DNA of 64,000 nucleotides from Hyphomicrobiales bacterium. GTDB lineage: Bacteria > Pseudomonadota > Alphaproteobacteria > Rhizobiales > Rhizobiaceae. The position numbers and the translations under genes are program-made. Of the stretch, positions 9,293-18,964 are shown in pieces (within the stretch, counting starts at the first letter, position 1; the number at the start of each line of letters is the position of its first letter). Where the stretch lies: assembly GCA_900465675.1 (NCBI GenBank), contig UBJR01000009.1:496001-560000 (forward strand), read 5' to 3'. Under the pieces are notes generated by a model, which saw only the letters and a list, made by a program, of their open reading frames with translations, did not search any database and was not told the DNA's origin.

Positions 9293-11026
9293 TCAGTTCG
9301 ACTGGCGGCGCAGGAATGCGGGGATTTCGAGCTGGTCGTCTTCCTGCATCATGCGAGCCTGCGGAACGGCGCGGCCCTGGTCGTCGAGGTTGCCGCGGCG
9401 CGGAGCGTAGAGGCTGGCTTCCGGCGAAAGCGGACGGCGCTGCTGCGAAGCGGCTGCCGGAGCAGACGTCATCTCAGGAGCAACTTCCTCTTCGCGGCGG
9501 TTCAGCGAGTTCGTGATCCGCTTGAGCAGGCCCATCGGGCCGCGCTCTTCGTGAGCCTGTGCTGCGACGGGCTGCGAGCGGTGATCGATCTCGGCCTGAA
9601 CGACCGGCGGAAAGTCCTCGACCTTCGGCATGCGCGTCGGCTGCTGCATGGCAGGTTCCTGGCGGACCGGCTGTGGCGCCACCGGTGCAGGCTGCTGCAT
9701 CATGACAGGCTGCGGAGCCGGCTGGCTCATGACCGGAGCCGGAGCGGGCTGCATCTGCATCGGTGCCGGACGGGCAACCGGAGCTTCCGGTGCAGCTGCG
9801 AAGATGCGGCTCTGCGGACGGAAGGTTTCCTGAGCGACAGGCTGCTGGACCGGAGCCGGAGCGCGCGGGGCAACGATGTCAAGTTCACGTTCCATCTGGG
9901 CTTCTGCCATGCGGATCGTCTGCGCAACGGTATCAACCGGCTTCGGTGCCTGCATGACCGGAGCAGGCTGAACTGCGGCCGGAGCCGGAGCAACGGCCGC
10001 CGAAGGACGGATGATCGGCTTTGCGGCCGGCTGGAAGGTCTTGGTGGAGGCTTCGGCGGCAGCGCGATCGATACCGGTCGCAACGACAGATACGCGGATG
10101 ATGCCTTCGAGCGATTCGTCGAACGTGGCGCCGAGGATGATGTTGGCGTCCGGATCGACTTCTTCGCGGATGCGGGTTGCGGCTTCGTCGACTTCGAAGA
10201 GCGTCAGGTCACGGCCACCGGTGATCGAGATCAGCAGGCCCTGCGCACCGCGCATCGAGGTTTCGTCGAGCAGCGGGTTGGCGATTGCGGCTTCAGCAGC
10301 CTGCATTGCACGGCCCTGGCCCGAAGCTTCGCCGGTACCCATCATCGCGCGGCCCATTTCGCGCATGACCGAACGGACGTCGGCGAAGTCGAGGTTGATG
10401 AGACCTTCCTTCACCATCAGGTCGGTGATGCAGGCAACGCCCGAGTAGAGAACCTGGTCAGCCATCGCGAATGCGTCGGCAAAGGTCGTCTTGTCGTTGG
10501 CGATCCGGAAGAGGTTCTGGTTCGGAATGACGATCAGCGTATCGACCGACTTCTGCAGCTCTTCGATACCGGCTTCGGCCAGACGCATGCGGCGGCCGCC
10601 TTCGAACTGGAACGGCTTGGTGACGACGCCGACGGTCAGGATGCCCTTGTTGCGGGCGGCCTGCGCGACGACAGGAGCAGCACCGGTACCGGTACCGCCG
10701 CCCATGCCGGCGGTGACGAAGCACATATGCGTGCCGTTCAGGTGATCGATGATCTCATCGATGCACTCTTCGGCAGCCGCACGGCCGACTTCCGGCTGCG
10801 AACCTGCACCGAGGCCTTCGGTGACGTTGGCGCCGAGCTGGATGATCCGCTCTGCCTTGGTCATCGTCAGAGCCTGCGCATCCGTGTTGGCAACGACGAA
10901 GTCGACGCCCTGGAGGCCGGCGGAGATCATGTTGTTGACAGCATTGCCGCCGCCGCCGCCGACACCGAATACGGTGATACGCGGCTTCAGCTCTGTGATG
11001 TCAGGCTTTTGCAGCTTGATAGTCAT
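9293..11026 (-). CDS. ftsZ: Cell division GTPase FtsZ (long form)
   Basis: A 577-residue tubulin homologue that forms the Z ring. The GTPase core (about residues 12-320) has [13 protein letters not shown] and the tubulin signature GGGTGTGAA (109-117). A linker of about 230 residues rich in Pro, Ala, Gln and Met follows (many PAPVMQ-like segments). It ends in the conserved C-terminal peptide [15 protein letters not shown] (563-577), which binds FtsA and other partners. The length is far above the roughly 380 residues of E. coli but is usual for the main FtsZ of Rhizobiales. It is the last gene of the cluster, 57 bp after ftsA. Confidence 0.98.
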   Translation of the reverse strand: MTIKLQKPDITELKPRITVFGVGGGGGNAVNNMISAGLQGVDFVVANTDAQALTMTKAERIIQLGANVTEGLGAGSQPEVGRAAAEECIDEIIDHLNGTHMCFVTAGMGGGTGTGAAPVVAQAARNKGILTVGVVTKPFQFEGGRRMRLAEAGIEELQKSVDTLIVIPNQNLFRIANDKTTFADAFAMADQVLYSGVACITDLMVKEGLINLDFADVRSVMREMGRAMMGTGEASGQGRAMQAAEAAIANPLLDETSMRGAQGLLISITGGRDLTLFEVDEAATRIREEVDPDANIILGATFDESLEGIIRVSVVATGIDRAAAEASTKTFQPAAKPIIRPSAAVAPAPAAVQPAPVMQAPKPVDTVAQTIRMAEAQMERELDIVAPRAPAPVQQPVAQETFRPQSRIFAAAPEAPVARPAPMQMQPAPAPVMSQPAPQPVMMQQPAPVAPQPVRQEPAMQQPTRMPKVEDFPPVVQAEIDHRSQPVAAQAHEERGPMGLLKRITNSLNRREEEVAPEMTSAPAAASQQRRPLSPEASLYAPRRGNLDDQGRAVPQARMMQEDDQLEIPAFLRRQSN

Positions 11027-11083
11027 GGTACCCGTTCCTTCTCTTTATGGCCGCATCGCCACGCCGGCCAATTCACTCAATGT

Positions 11084-12415
11084 TCAGAAGCTTTCCTTCA
11101 GCCACTGGCCCATCCGGGCTATGCGGCTGTTATTTCCCCCAAGCGACAAGAGCAGCCCGCTCTGTGACGCATGTGTTTCCATGTCTGCGACCTGCGGATA
11201 GATCATCAGGCCGACTGCCGTCGAAAAGGCCGGGCCTTTGGCTGCCGTCGGCAGACCCGAGACGCCCATCGGGCGGCCGATACGAACGTTGCGGGCCAGG
11301 ATCTTGCGGGCAACGTCTGCAAGGCCAGTGAGCTGGCTTGCGCCGCCCGTCAGCACGACGCGCTTGCCGACGATCGGGCTGAAGCCCGAGCGCTGGATCC
11401 GGTCGCGGATCAGTTCCATCGTTTCCTCGATACGGGCGCCGACGATGCGCGACACCAGAGCGCGCGGCACCTGCGTCGGCAGATCGCGCTCGTCCTCGCC
11501 GATCGGCGGGATCGAGATCAGTTCGCGTTCGTCGGACGAGTTCGCCATCGCCGAAGCGTGAACCACCTTCAGACGCTCGGCATCCTCGATGCGGGTCGAA
11601 AGACCGCGGGCCAGATCGGTGGTCACGTGATGACCGCCAAGACCGACGGCGTCTGTATGGACAAGCTTGCCTTCGGCAAAGACCGAGATCGTCGTGGTGC
11701 CGCCGCCCATGTCGATCGCTGCGCAGCCAAGCTCGACTTCGTCATCGACGAGAGCCGCAAGGCCGGAAGCGTAAGGCGTCGCGACGATGCCTTCGACGGA
11801 GAGATGCGCACGGTTGACGCTGAGCTCGAGGTTCTTGAGCGCGGCGCGCTCGGCGGTGACGACATGCATGTCGACGCCGAGCATGTCACCGTACATGGAC
11901 AAGGGATCGCGAATACCGCGTTCGCCATCCAGCGAGAAGCCGGTTGCCAGCGAATGGAGCACGGCGCGATCCTGCCGCAGCGACTGCTGGCAGGCTGCGG
12001 AAAGAACCTTCTTCAGGTCGTTGAGTTCGACTTCCTGGCCGCCGAGATCGATCGTAGCCGTATAGACGTCGCTACCAAGACGGCCGGCCGTCAGGTTGAC
12101 GATCAGGCTTTCGACGGTGAGGCCAGCCATACGCTCGGCGGCATCGACCGCGAGACGAATGACGCTTTCCAGCGCATCGAGATCGGCGATGACGCCGGTC
12201 TTGATGCCGCGGGAACGCTGATGGCCGATGCCGATAATCTCGATGTCATGCGTGCGGCCCGGGAGAATTTCGCTCTCCTCGCGCGGCGTCAGCCGGCCGA
12301 TCATGCAGACGACCTTGGTCGATCCGATGTCGAGCACCGAAACGATATGCGACCGCTTCGACGAAAGCGGCTTCAGGCGCGGCAATCCGAAATGGGATGA
12401 ACCGAACAAGCTCAT
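11084..12415 (-). CDS. ftsA: Cell division protein FtsA
   Basis: An actin-fold ATPase of 443 residues that tethers FtsZ to the membrane. DIGSTK (about 29-34) is the phosphate-1 loop; ELGCAAIDMGGGTTTISVF is the phosphate-2 region and VVLTGGASQLTGLADVA the adenosine motif. The C-terminus (ARIARMGQWLKESF) is the expected amphipathic membrane helix. The frame runs further upstream, but the ATG at 12415 ([10 protein letters not shown]) overlaps the ftsQ stop in an ATGA tetranucleotide, so this start is well supported. Confidence 0.97.
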   Translation of the reverse strand: MSLFGSSHFGLPRLKPLSSKRSHIVSVLDIGSTKVVCMIGRLTPREESEILPGRTHDIEIIGIGHQRSRGIKTGVIADLDALESVIRLAVDAAERMAGLTVESLIVNLTAGRLGSDVYTATIDLGGQEVELNDLKKVLSAACQQSLRQDRAVLHSLATGFSLDGERGIRDPLSMYGDMLGVDMHVVTAERAALKNLELSVNRAHLSVEGIVATPYASGLAALVDDEVELGCAAIDMGGGTTTISVFAEGKLVHTDAVGLGGHHVTTDLARGLSTRIEDAERLKVVHASAMANSSDERELISIPPIGEDERDLPTQVPRALVSRIVGARIEETMELIRDRIQRSGFSPIVGKRVVLTGGASQLTGLADVARKILARNVRIGRPMGVSGLPTAAKGPAFSTAVGLMIYPQVADMETHASQSGLLLSLGGNNSRIARMGQWLKESF

Positions 12416-13344
12416 ATATTTTGCCCCGCCTTTTTCAAATCCTTGGTCCGCTGGTCGAGCACCACTTGTCGCCGGGCCATCGCCTCTGGGGTGAGCTGGA
12501 TTGCGGTCCGGTCTGCCAATCTGAGATCGACGGCTGCGATGTCGCGCGCCAGAAGATCCTGTTCCTTGTTGAGCTTCGACAGCGTCGCCAGCGCCTGATC
12601 GACATCGTCGGCCGGCAGCTTCACGACGACGCCGTTGTCGAGATGCAGGTCCCAACGGCGGCTCGAAACCCAGACATAGGCCTTCACCCGCGCCTTGATG
12701 TCGGGCCAGTTGGCGAATTCGCCTTCAAGCGCAACAGCAGCCGTCTCGGCATCACGGCCGACGACGAGCGGGAGGTTGGAAAACTTGTTGTCGCGCAGCG
12801 GCGCGATGACGCTGCCATTGCGCTCGATCAGCGAAAGCTCCTGGCCGTGCTGCCAGATCGCATAAGCCTGGCGCTCCTTGAGCTTCACTTCGATCGTCTT
12901 CGGATAGATCTTACGAACTTCGGCGCTTTCGACCCAGGGAAGTTTGGCGATCTTCTGGCGCGCCGTATCGACATCCAGAGCGACCAGCGAGGTCGTGCCG
13001 TCGAGACCGAGGAGATCGAGGATCTCGATTTCCGAGGTCGCCAGATTGCCAGATACTTTCACGTCTTCGATGGCAAAGCCTGCAGCCGTGGTCGTCGCCT
13101 GAGCGACCGCTTCCGTGTGACCGCCGAGCGACATGCCGTAGAGGCCGGTCGCAGCCAGAAACGCCAGAGCCGAAACGGTACCGGTATGCGCAGGAATATA
13201 GATGCGGCCAGTGCCGAGGCTGACGAGAAAGCGAACGGCGCGGCGCAGCGGACGCGGCAGCACCATGCGGCTATCACCCTCCGGGAAGGCAATATCGTCG
13301 CGCTGGCTCGGGCGCCCCATCCTTTTGACCGTCAACGAGAACAA
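12412..13344 (-). CDS. ftsQ: Cell division protein FtsQ
   Basis: A 310-residue bitopic divisome protein. A basic cytoplasmic N-terminus (about 50 residues) precedes one transmembrane helix (about 53-75, [20 protein letters not shown]). The periplasmic part begins with a POTRA domain ([20 protein letters not shown] to [19 protein letters not shown]), then the FtsQ beta domain ([21 protein letters not shown]). FtsQ links the early cytoplasmic ring to the late FtsL/FtsI/FtsW proteins. Its start overlaps the ddlB end by 13 bp and its stop overlaps ftsA by 4 bp, so the genes are coupled. Confidence 0.95.
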   Translation of the reverse strand: MFSLTVKRMGRPSQRDDIAFPEGDSRMVLPRPLRRAVRFLVSLGTGRIYIPAHTGTVSALAFLAATGLYGMSLGGHTEAVAQATTTAAGFAIEDVKVSGNLATSEIEILDLLGLDGTTSLVALDVDTARQKIAKLPWVESAEVRKIYPKTIEVKLKERQAYAIWQHGQELSLIERNGSVIAPLRDNKFSNLPLVVGRDAETAAVALEGEFANWPDIKARVKAYVWVSSRRWDLHLDNGVVVKLPADDVDQALATLSKLNKEQDLLARDIAAVDLRLADRTAIQLTPEAMARRQVVLDQRTKDLKKAGQNI

Positions 13345-14258
13345 GAAGCGTCCTCCACCATCCAGCGCAGAAACTCACCAAAGGAATAACCGGCATAACC
13401 GGCCATTTCGGGCACCAGAGAGGTTGGAGTCATTCCCGGCTGAGTGTTGACCTCGAGCCAGATGATTTCGCCATCTTCGGAGAAGCGATCGTCGTAGCGA
13501 AAGTCAGACCGGCTGACGCCACGGCAACCAATTGCTTGATGCGCCCTTAGTGCCAATGATTGTATTTTTTGGTAAATTTTCGGTGAAATTTTCGCCGGAA
13601 TGACGTGTTTTGAACCGCCAGCCGCATACTTGGCGTCATAGTCATAAAAGTTGTGGCCCTGCGGCACCACTTCCGTGACACCCAGCGCCGTATCGCCCAT
13701 CACGCCGCATGTCAGCTCTCGGCCATGGATATAGCGCTCGACGAGAACCTCTTCCCCATAGCGCCACTCCGAAGAACTGATGACCTGCGGCGGATGCGAC
13801 TGATCCTCTTGCACGATCAACACACCGAAGCTCGACCCCTCGCGAACCGGCTTCACCACGTAAGGCGGCTTCATCGGATGCTCGGCAGGAAAGGCGAAGC
13901 GGTTGATGACTTCGGATTGCGCCACCGGAATACCGGCAGCAGCAGCAACGCCCTTGGCCTTGCTCTTGTCCATAGCGAGAGCCGAGGCAAGAACGCCGGA
14001 ATGCGTGTAGGGAATTTCGAGATATTCGAGAATGCCCTGGATCGTACCATCCTCACCGAACGGGCCGTGCAGAGCATTGAACGCGACATCCGGGCGGGCA
14101 GCAACGAGCTTGGCGGAAACATCGCGATCGACATCGATACGGGTCACCTGAAAGCCTTCGGCTTCCAGCGCGTCGGCACATGCCTTCCCCGAAGACAGGC
14201 TGACAGGCCTCTCCGAGGAAAATCCGCCCATCAGGACAGCGACATGCTTGCGACTCAT
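13332..14258 (-). CDS. ddlB: D-alanine--D-alanine ligase
   Basis: An ATP-grasp enzyme of 308 residues that makes the D-Ala-D-Ala dipeptide for MurF. Signatures are [46 protein letters not shown] and [19 protein letters not shown]. The ATG at 14258 is chosen because GGGGG lies 5 nt upstream; a TTG at 14270 is less likely. It opens the ddlB-ftsQ-ftsA-ftsZ group, which is cut off from murB by a three-gene insertion and so must have its own promoter upstream. Confidence 0.96.
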   Translation of the reverse strand: MSRKHVAVLMGGFSSERPVSLSSGKACADALEAEGFQVTRIDVDRDVSAKLVAARPDVAFNALHGPFGEDGTIQGILEYLEIPYTHSGVLASALAMDKSKAKGVAAAAGIPVAQSEVINRFAFPAEHPMKPPYVVKPVREGSSFGVLIVQEDQSHPPQVISSSEWRYGEEVLVERYIHGRELTCGVMGDTALGVTEVVPQGHNFYDYDAKYAAGGSKHVIPAKISPKIYQKIQSLALRAHQAIGCRGVSRSDFRYDDRFSEDGEIIWLEVNTQPGMTPTSLVPEMAGYAGYSFGEFLRWMVEDASCSR

Positions 14259-14319
14259 ACGTACCCCCAAAATAACTTACGGCATGAATTCCGACGCTTG
14301 CGCGAGGCTTTCGCCCACC

Positions 14320-14442
14320 GAATCTTGCCCACTCAGGCTTGATGGCAGTTTGACAACAATATGGTTAACGAAGCGTTTACTTTTGTTAACCTGCCGCCTC
14401 CAGGCCGCCCAACAGCGCGGCAAACCTGTGCCGTTTCGACTC
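14320..14442 (-). promoter_or_regulatory. Possible cell-cycle control region upstream of ddlB-ftsQAZ (CtrA-like box and GANTC sites)
   Basis: TTAA-N7-TTTA at 14365-14379 (TTAACGAAGCGTTTAC in full) is one base from the CtrA consensus TTAA-N7-TTAA; a further GTTAAC lies at 14385-14390. GANTC sites, methylated by CcrM in alphaproteobacteria, occur at 14320-14324 (GAATC) and 14438-14442 (GACTC). CtrA and CcrM are known cell-cycle regulators in this class; their action here is inferred from sequence only. Confidence 0.4.
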
Positions 14443-14488
14443 GAAATCAGTGGCTTGCACCGGCATCCGGAAGTTCGTTCGGAGGATG

Positions 14489-14519
14489 AAAAAACCCGCA
14501 CAGACGAGCTGTGCGGGTT
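14489..14519 (-). terminator. Rho-independent terminator after aqpZ
   Basis: On the minus strand AACCCGCACAG (14519-14509) pairs perfectly with CTGTGCGGGTT (14503-14493) and runs into six T. It lies about 30 bp past the aqpZ stop and separates aqpZ transcription from ddlB. Confidence 0.9.
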
Positions 14520-14547
14520 GGCATGCGCAGCGTGATTACGACGGCGC

Positions 14548-15234
14548 TTAGTCGTCTTTCTCAAGCAGTTTCCAGACCGTCCCGCCGAGCGCGCCGCCCA
14601 CGATCGGCGCCAGCCAGAAGAGCCAAAGCTGCTGCAGAGCCCAGCCGCCGGCAAAGAGCGCCTGCCCTGTCGAACGTGCCGGATTGACCGATGTGTTGGT
14701 AACCGGGATCGAGATCAGATGTATGAGTGTCAGTGCCAGGCCGATCGCCAGCGGCGCGAACCCGGCAGGCACGCGCCCATGCGTGGAGCCCAGGATGACG
14801 ATCAGGAAGAACATCGTCAGCAGGACCTCGATGATCAGCGCCGATGTCAGCGAATAACCACCGGGCGAATGCTCGCCATAGCCGTTCGAGGCAAAGCCGC
14901 CGAGTTCGAAGCCGGCTTTTCCGCTGGCAACCAGATAGAGAAGTGCCGCCGCCGCAACGGCACCGATGACCTGCACGATGATGTAGGGAATGACGCGGCC
15001 CACCGGAAACCGTCCGGCAACCGCGAGACCGACGGACACCGCCGGATTGAAATGCCCGCCGGAAATGCCGCCGACCGCATAGGCCATCGTCAGCACCGTC
15101 AGTCCGAATGCCAGGGCGACACCGGCAAAGCCAATTCCGAGCGCCGGAAATGCTGCCGCCAGCACAGCACTGCCGCAACCGCCGAAAACGAGCCAGAACG
15201 TACCCAAAAACTCTGCAATAAGATTTCTTTGCAT
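14548..15234 (-). CDS. aqpZ: Aquaporin Z
   Basis: A 228-residue MIP-family channel with six predicted membrane helices and two half-helix motifs, NPA at 63-65 ([11 protein letters not shown]) and at 184-186 ([13 protein letters not shown]). The selectivity-filter positions read as Phe43, His172, a small residue near 181 and Arg187, the pattern of water-selective AqpZ rather than glycerol facilitators. The start [10 protein letters not shown] at 15234 has GGAGGGG 6 nt upstream. The gene is single, ends in a strong terminator, and is divergent from the transporter gene next to it. It sits inside the dcw cluster but has no obvious role there. Confidence 0.95.
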   Translation of the reverse strand: MQRNLIAEFLGTFWLVFGGCGSAVLAAAFPALGIGFAGVALAFGLTVLTMAYAVGGISGGHFNPAVSVGLAVAGRFPVGRVIPYIIVQVIGAVAAAALLYLVASGKAGFELGGFASNGYGEHSPGGYSLTSALIIEVLLTMFFLIVILGSTHGRVPAGFAPLAIGLALTLIHLISIPVTNTSVNPARSTGQALFAGGWALQQLWLFWLAPIVGGALGGTVWKLLEKDD

Positions 15235-15393
15235 GGATTTCCCCTCCGAGGCTCTCAACCAGAGCGAGAACAGCAAGCCGCCTCAAATCGAGTCCCGTCA
15301 ATCTGGTAATTCTGCTAGAAACGCGGATTGGCCCGTCTGGAAACGCCCCCAACACCGGCCAGGGATTTCATCAGTTTATTGCTCATTTAGCGT

Positions 15394-15421
15394 TTGCTGA
15401 GACCGAAAATTGCGCTATGAG
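15394..15421 (+). promoter_or_regulatory. Candidate promoter for the MHS-family transporter
   Basis: TTGCTG (15394-15399), a 16-bp spacer and TATGAG (15416-15421) form a plausible sigma70-type promoter in the aqpZ-transporter divergent gap, 45 bp before the transporter start. Confidence 0.4.
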
Positions 15422-15465
15422 CCGGTTGCCTCCCAAGGCAAACAGCAATCCTGATTGGAATGACA

Positions 15466-16770
15466 ATGTCTGACGCGATATCTCCGGTATCGCCGACGCC
15501 CTCCTCATCGAACAATGCGCAAGTCAATTCGCCGGCGCGTGTTCTGATCGCGAGCCTCGTCGGCACGACCATCGAATTCTTCGACTTCTACGTCTACGCG
15601 ACGGCCGCCGTGCTGGTCTTCCCGCACCTCTTCTTCCCGACGAGCGATCCGGCGTCTGCACAGCTGCAGTCCTTCGCCACGTTCTCGATCGCCTTCTTCG
15701 CCCGCCCGCTTGGCGGCATCCTTTTCGGCCACTTCGGTGACCGTATCGGCCGCAAGGCGACACTCGTCGCAGCGCTGATGACCATGGGCCTGTCGACCGT
15801 GGCGATCGGCATGCTCCCGGGCTATGATTCGATCGGCATCGTCGCGCCTCTGCTTCTCGCACTGTGCCGTTTCGGCCAAGGCCTCGGCCTTGGCGGCGAA
15901 TGGGGCGGCGCCGTGCTGCTCGCAACCGAAAACGCCCCTCCTGGCAAGCGCAGCTGGTACGCCATGTTCCCGCAGCTCGGCGCGCCGATCGGCTTCATCC
16001 TCTCGTCCGGCTTCTTCCTGATCCTGACCGAGACGATGACCAACGAGGACTTCCTGGCTTTCGGCTGGCGGATTCCCTTCGTTGCCAGCCTGGCACTCGT
16101 CGCCGTCGGCCTCTATGTCCGCCTTAAGATCGCCGAAACGCCGGAGTTCCAGAAGGCCGTCGAGAAGCACGAGCGTGTCGCCGTTCCGGTTGCCGTCGTC
16201 TTCCGCAAGCATTTCCGCAGCCTGGTTCTCGGCACCTTCATCGCCGTCGCCACCTTCGTGCTATTCTACCTGATGACGGTGTTCACGCTGTCTTGGGGCA
16301 CCTCGAAGCTCGGCTATTCGCGTGAGCAGTTCCTGGTCATTCAGCTCGTCGGCGTCGTGTTCTTCGGCCTGACGATCCCGATTTCCGGCCTGCTTTCCGA
16401 TCGCTACTCGCGCCGCCTGATTCTGATCCTGGTGACAATCGGCATCGCGATCTTTGGCTTCTTCTACGCCTCGCTGCTGACCGCAGGCCTGATGGGCGCC
16501 TTCCTGTGCTCGATCATCGGCCTGGCGCTGATGGGCTTCACCTACGGTCCGATCGGCGCAGCACTTGCCGCCCCCTTCCCGACCACGGTGCGCTATACCG
16601 GCGCCTCGATGACCTTCAACCTCGGCGGCATCTTCGGCGCCTCGCTGGCGCCCAATATCGCCAGCTGGCTGGCAACGACCTACGACCTCTCCTATGTCGG
16701 CTACTATCTTTCCGGCGCAGCAGTGATCTCGCTGGTCTGCATCCTGCTGTCGGGCCGCGAAGAAGTCTGA
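15466..16770 (+). CDS. MFS transporter, metabolite:H+ symporter (MHS/ProP-ShiA) family
   Basis: A 434-residue, 12-helix permease. The N-terminal half carries GTTIEFFDFYVYATAA and the loop 2-3 signature GHFGDRIGRKATL, then RFGQGLGLGGEWGGAVLLATE, all typical of the MHS subfamily that imports osmolytes, shikimate, alpha-ketoglutarate or citrate with protons. The second half repeats the loop motif as LSDRYSRRLILIL. The exact substrate cannot be read from the sequence. I prefer the ATG at 15466 over one at 15460 because of GGA spacing. It is monocistronic with its own terminator. Confidence 0.9.
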   Translation: MSDAISPVSPTPSSSNNAQVNSPARVLIASLVGTTIEFFDFYVYATAAVLVFPHLFFPTSDPASAQLQSFATFSIAFFARPLGGILFGHFGDRIGRKATLVAALMTMGLSTVAIGMLPGYDSIGIVAPLLLALCRFGQGLGLGGEWGGAVLLATENAPPGKRSWYAMFPQLGAPIGFILSSGFFLILTETMTNEDFLAFGWRIPFVASLALVAVGLYVRLKIAETPEFQKAVEKHERVAVPVAVVFRKHFRSLVLGTFIAVATFVLFYLMTVFTLSWGTSKLGYSREQFLVIQLVGVVFFGLTIPISGLLSDRYSRRLILILVTIGIAIFGFFYASLLTAGLMGAFLCSIIGLALMGFTYGPIGAALAAPFPTTVRYTGASMTFNLGGIFGASLAPNIASWLATTYDLSYVGYYLSGAAVISLVCILLSGREEV

Positions 16771-16793
16771 GGACACCAAACCCAATACATCGG

Positions 16794-16822
16794 GGCCGCG
16801 GCGGAAACGCCGCGGCCTTTTT
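16794..16822 (+). terminator. Rho-independent terminator after the MHS-family transporter
   Basis: GGCCGCGGC (16794-16802), loop GGAAAC, GCCGCGGCC (16809-16817), then five T. It lies 23 bp past the transporter stop. Confidence 0.93.
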
Positions 16823-16882
16823 GATTCTTGTCTGTTAACAGCTTGCTCCTACTCTTCCATTTCAGAAAGACGGGAGACCACG

Positions 16883-17980
16883 ATGCTGACCAGACGATCG
16901 CTGCTGACACAGGGCCTCGGCGCCGGAATGGCCCTTTCACTGCCGTCGCTGTCGCGCGCCGCCGTGCCCGATGTCAACGTCACCTTCCTCGTCATCAACG
17001 ACGTCCACGCCTGCCGCATCGGCGATGGGCTCAGCCCCAATTGCCAGCAGGAAGGCAAGACCGACGCCAATCTGCTGCGCCATATCCTGGCGCTCAACAA
17101 CATCCACCACCAGACATGGCCCGAACAGATTGCTGGCAAGCCGAGCGGCCTCAGCGTTGCCGGCCAGACGATTGCCCGGCCTCAAGGCATCATCGTCTGC
17201 GGCGACGTCACCGACGATGGCGGTGGCCAGATGGCGGAGTTTGCCGAGGGATCACAGCTCCTGCAGTTCTCGCACCGCTACCAGGAGGGCCGCGGCCCTG
17301 ACCATGTGCATTTCCCTGTCTATGTCGGCCTCGGCAATCACGATCTCGATCAGGACGGCCGTCCGCCGCAGGTCGACTGGTATCGCGACGAGCTGCGCGA
17401 CTACGTGCAGATGAGCCACAAGCCAAGCGTCTTCTTCAAACCGGCCGTCCCCGTCGACAATTACGACGAGGCTTCCGACAATTATTCCTGGAACTGGGGC
17501 GGGTTGCATCTGATCCAGGCACAGCGCTATGGCGGCGATAACAGCAAGGGAACCGCCAGCAGCCTCGACTGGATGAAACAGGACCTGAAGACCTATGCGT
17601 CCGACGGGCGCCCCGTGGTGATCTTCCAGCACTATGGCTGGGACCATTTCTCCACCGAACGCTGGGATCCGGCCAAGAGCACCTTCGACGACACGGGCAC
17701 CGGAACGCCGCATTGGTGGGATGAATCAGAACGTCAGGATCTGCTTGCAACCCTCAGCGGCTACAACGTAATCGGCATTTTCCACGGCCACGAACACGAC
17801 ACGGCGATGGCCTACAAGGTCAACGGTATCGACGTCTTCAAGGCCAAGGCCGCCTTCATGGGCGGCTTCACGCTGGTGCGCGTTGCCAACGGCCGCATGG
17901 ACGTGGCGATCGGCGAGGCCGCAGACGACAAAGGCGGCGTCATCTTCGACACCGCCTTCAGCAAAGCTCTCAAATTGTAG
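16883..17980 (+). CDS. Tat-exported metallophosphoesterase
   Basis: A 365-residue calcineurin-like phosphoesterase. The N-terminus (LTRRSLLTQGLGAGMALSLP...SRA) is a twin-arginine signal, so it is probably exported folded to the periplasm. The five metal-site blocks are all present: NDVH (D40, H42), CGDVTDDGGGQ, GLGNHDLDQDG, FQHYGWDH and FHGHEHDT. The substrate is unknown; relatives hydrolyse phosphomonoesters or phosphodiesters. GGAGA lies upstream of the ATG. It converges with murB, with only 9 bp between the two stop codons, and is one of three non-dcw genes inserted between murB and ddlB. Confidence 0.88.
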   Translation: MLTRRSLLTQGLGAGMALSLPSLSRAAVPDVNVTFLVINDVHACRIGDGLSPNCQQEGKTDANLLRHILALNNIHHQTWPEQIAGKPSGLSVAGQTIARPQGIIVCGDVTDDGGGQMAEFAEGSQLLQFSHRYQEGRGPDHVHFPVYVGLGNHDLDQDGRPPQVDWYRDELRDYVQMSHKPSVFFKPAVPVDNYDEASDNYSWNWGGLHLIQAQRYGGDNSKGTASSLDWMKQDLKTYASDGRPVVIFQHYGWDHFSTERWDPAKSTFDDTGTGTPHWWDESERQDLLATLSGYNVIGIFHGHEHDTAMAYKVNGIDVFKAKAAFMGGFTLVRVANGRMDVAIGEAADDKGGVIFDTAFSKALKL

Positions 17981-17989
17981 GTTTAAACG

Positions 17990-18964
17990 TCAGTCGCTGG
18001 TCACGCCCTGGAACGGGCGGACTTCGCGGCCCGGCATGAACACGCCGAGACGCTTGATCTCCCATTCCAGCTTGACGCCGGAATTTTCGAACACTTCGCG
18101 GCGAACCTGTTCACCGAGATATTCCAGATCGTAGCCGGTCGCCTGCCCCATATTGATCATGAAGTTGCAATGCAGCGACGACATCTGCGCCCCGCCGATG
18201 ACCAGACCGCGGCAGCCCGCTTCGTCGATCAGCTTCCAGGCTGAATGTCCCTCGGGATTCTTGAAGGTCGAGCCGCCGGTCTTCTCGCGGATCGGCTGCA
18301 CCGTCTCGCGATGGTTGCGCACAGCATCCATATCGGCGCGGATCTTGGCGCGGTCTTCCGCATAGCCTTCGAACAGCACCGAGGTGAAGATCAGGTCCGA
18401 TGCGGCCGAGGAATGACGGTAGGAATAACCCATCTCGGCATTCGAGAGCACGACCTTGTTGCCCTTGCGGTCGATCGCCGTCAGTTCAACGAGACGCTCG
18501 CGGGTCTCGCCGCCATTGGCACCGGCATTCATGCGTGCCGCACCACCGATGCTGCCGGGAATGCCGTAGTAGAAATGGAAGCCACCGATACCATTGTCCA
18601 TCGCCATGGCCGCAACATGCTTGTCCGGGCAGATCGCACCGGCGCGGATGCGGTTTTCACCGGCAATCTCCAGCCCGCCAAAACCCTTGGCCGACAGGCG
18701 CAGAACCACGCCCGGAATGCCGCCGTCGCGCACTAGGAGGTTGGAACCGACGCCAACGACGGTGACAGGCACGTCCTCGGGCAGAAGCTTCATGAAAGCG
18801 ATGAGATCGTCTTCGTCATGCGGCTGGAACATCAGCTCGGCGAGGCCGCCGGCACGGAACCAGGTCACGCGGTCCATGGGGGCATCCGGCGTGATACGGC
18901 CGCGGATGTCCTTGACGCCTTCTCCGAGAGTTTCGAGAAGCTTTTCCCCATTTACCTGTTTCAT
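17990..18964 (-). CDS. murB: UDP-N-acetylenolpyruvoylglucosamine reductase MurB
   Basis: A 324-residue FAD enzyme that reduces UDP-GlcNAc-enolpyruvate to UDP-MurNAc with NADPH. The FAD-binding domain shows [21 protein letters not shown] and [18 protein letters not shown]; the catalytic serine lies in [21 protein letters not shown]. The compact form and residue pattern fit the type II MurB of alphaproteobacteria. Its start overlaps the murC stop by 4 bp. It is the last gene of the upstream dcw segment, and no terminator fits between it and the convergent phosphoesterase. Confidence 0.97.
   Translation of the reverse strand: MKQVNGEKLLETLGEGVKDIRGRITPDAPMDRVTWFRAGGLAELMFQPHDEDDLIAFMKLLPEDVPVTVVGVGSNLLVRDGGIPGVVLRLSAKGFGGLEIAGENRIRAGAICPDKHVAAMAMDNGIGGFHFYYGIPGSIGGAARMNAGANGGETRERLVELTAIDRKGNKVVLSNAEMGYSYRHSSAASDLIFTSVLFEGYAEDRAKIRADMDAVRNHRETVQPIREKTGGSTFKNPEGHSAWKLIDEAGCRGLVIGGAQMSSLHCNFMINMGQATGYDLEYLGEQVRREVFENSGVKLEWEIKRLGVFMPGREVRPFQGVTSD

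Noticed and set aside
9551..11167. Long plus-strand frame opposite ftsZ
   Set aside because: Shadow of ftsZ, with repeats mirrored from its linker; no start signal.
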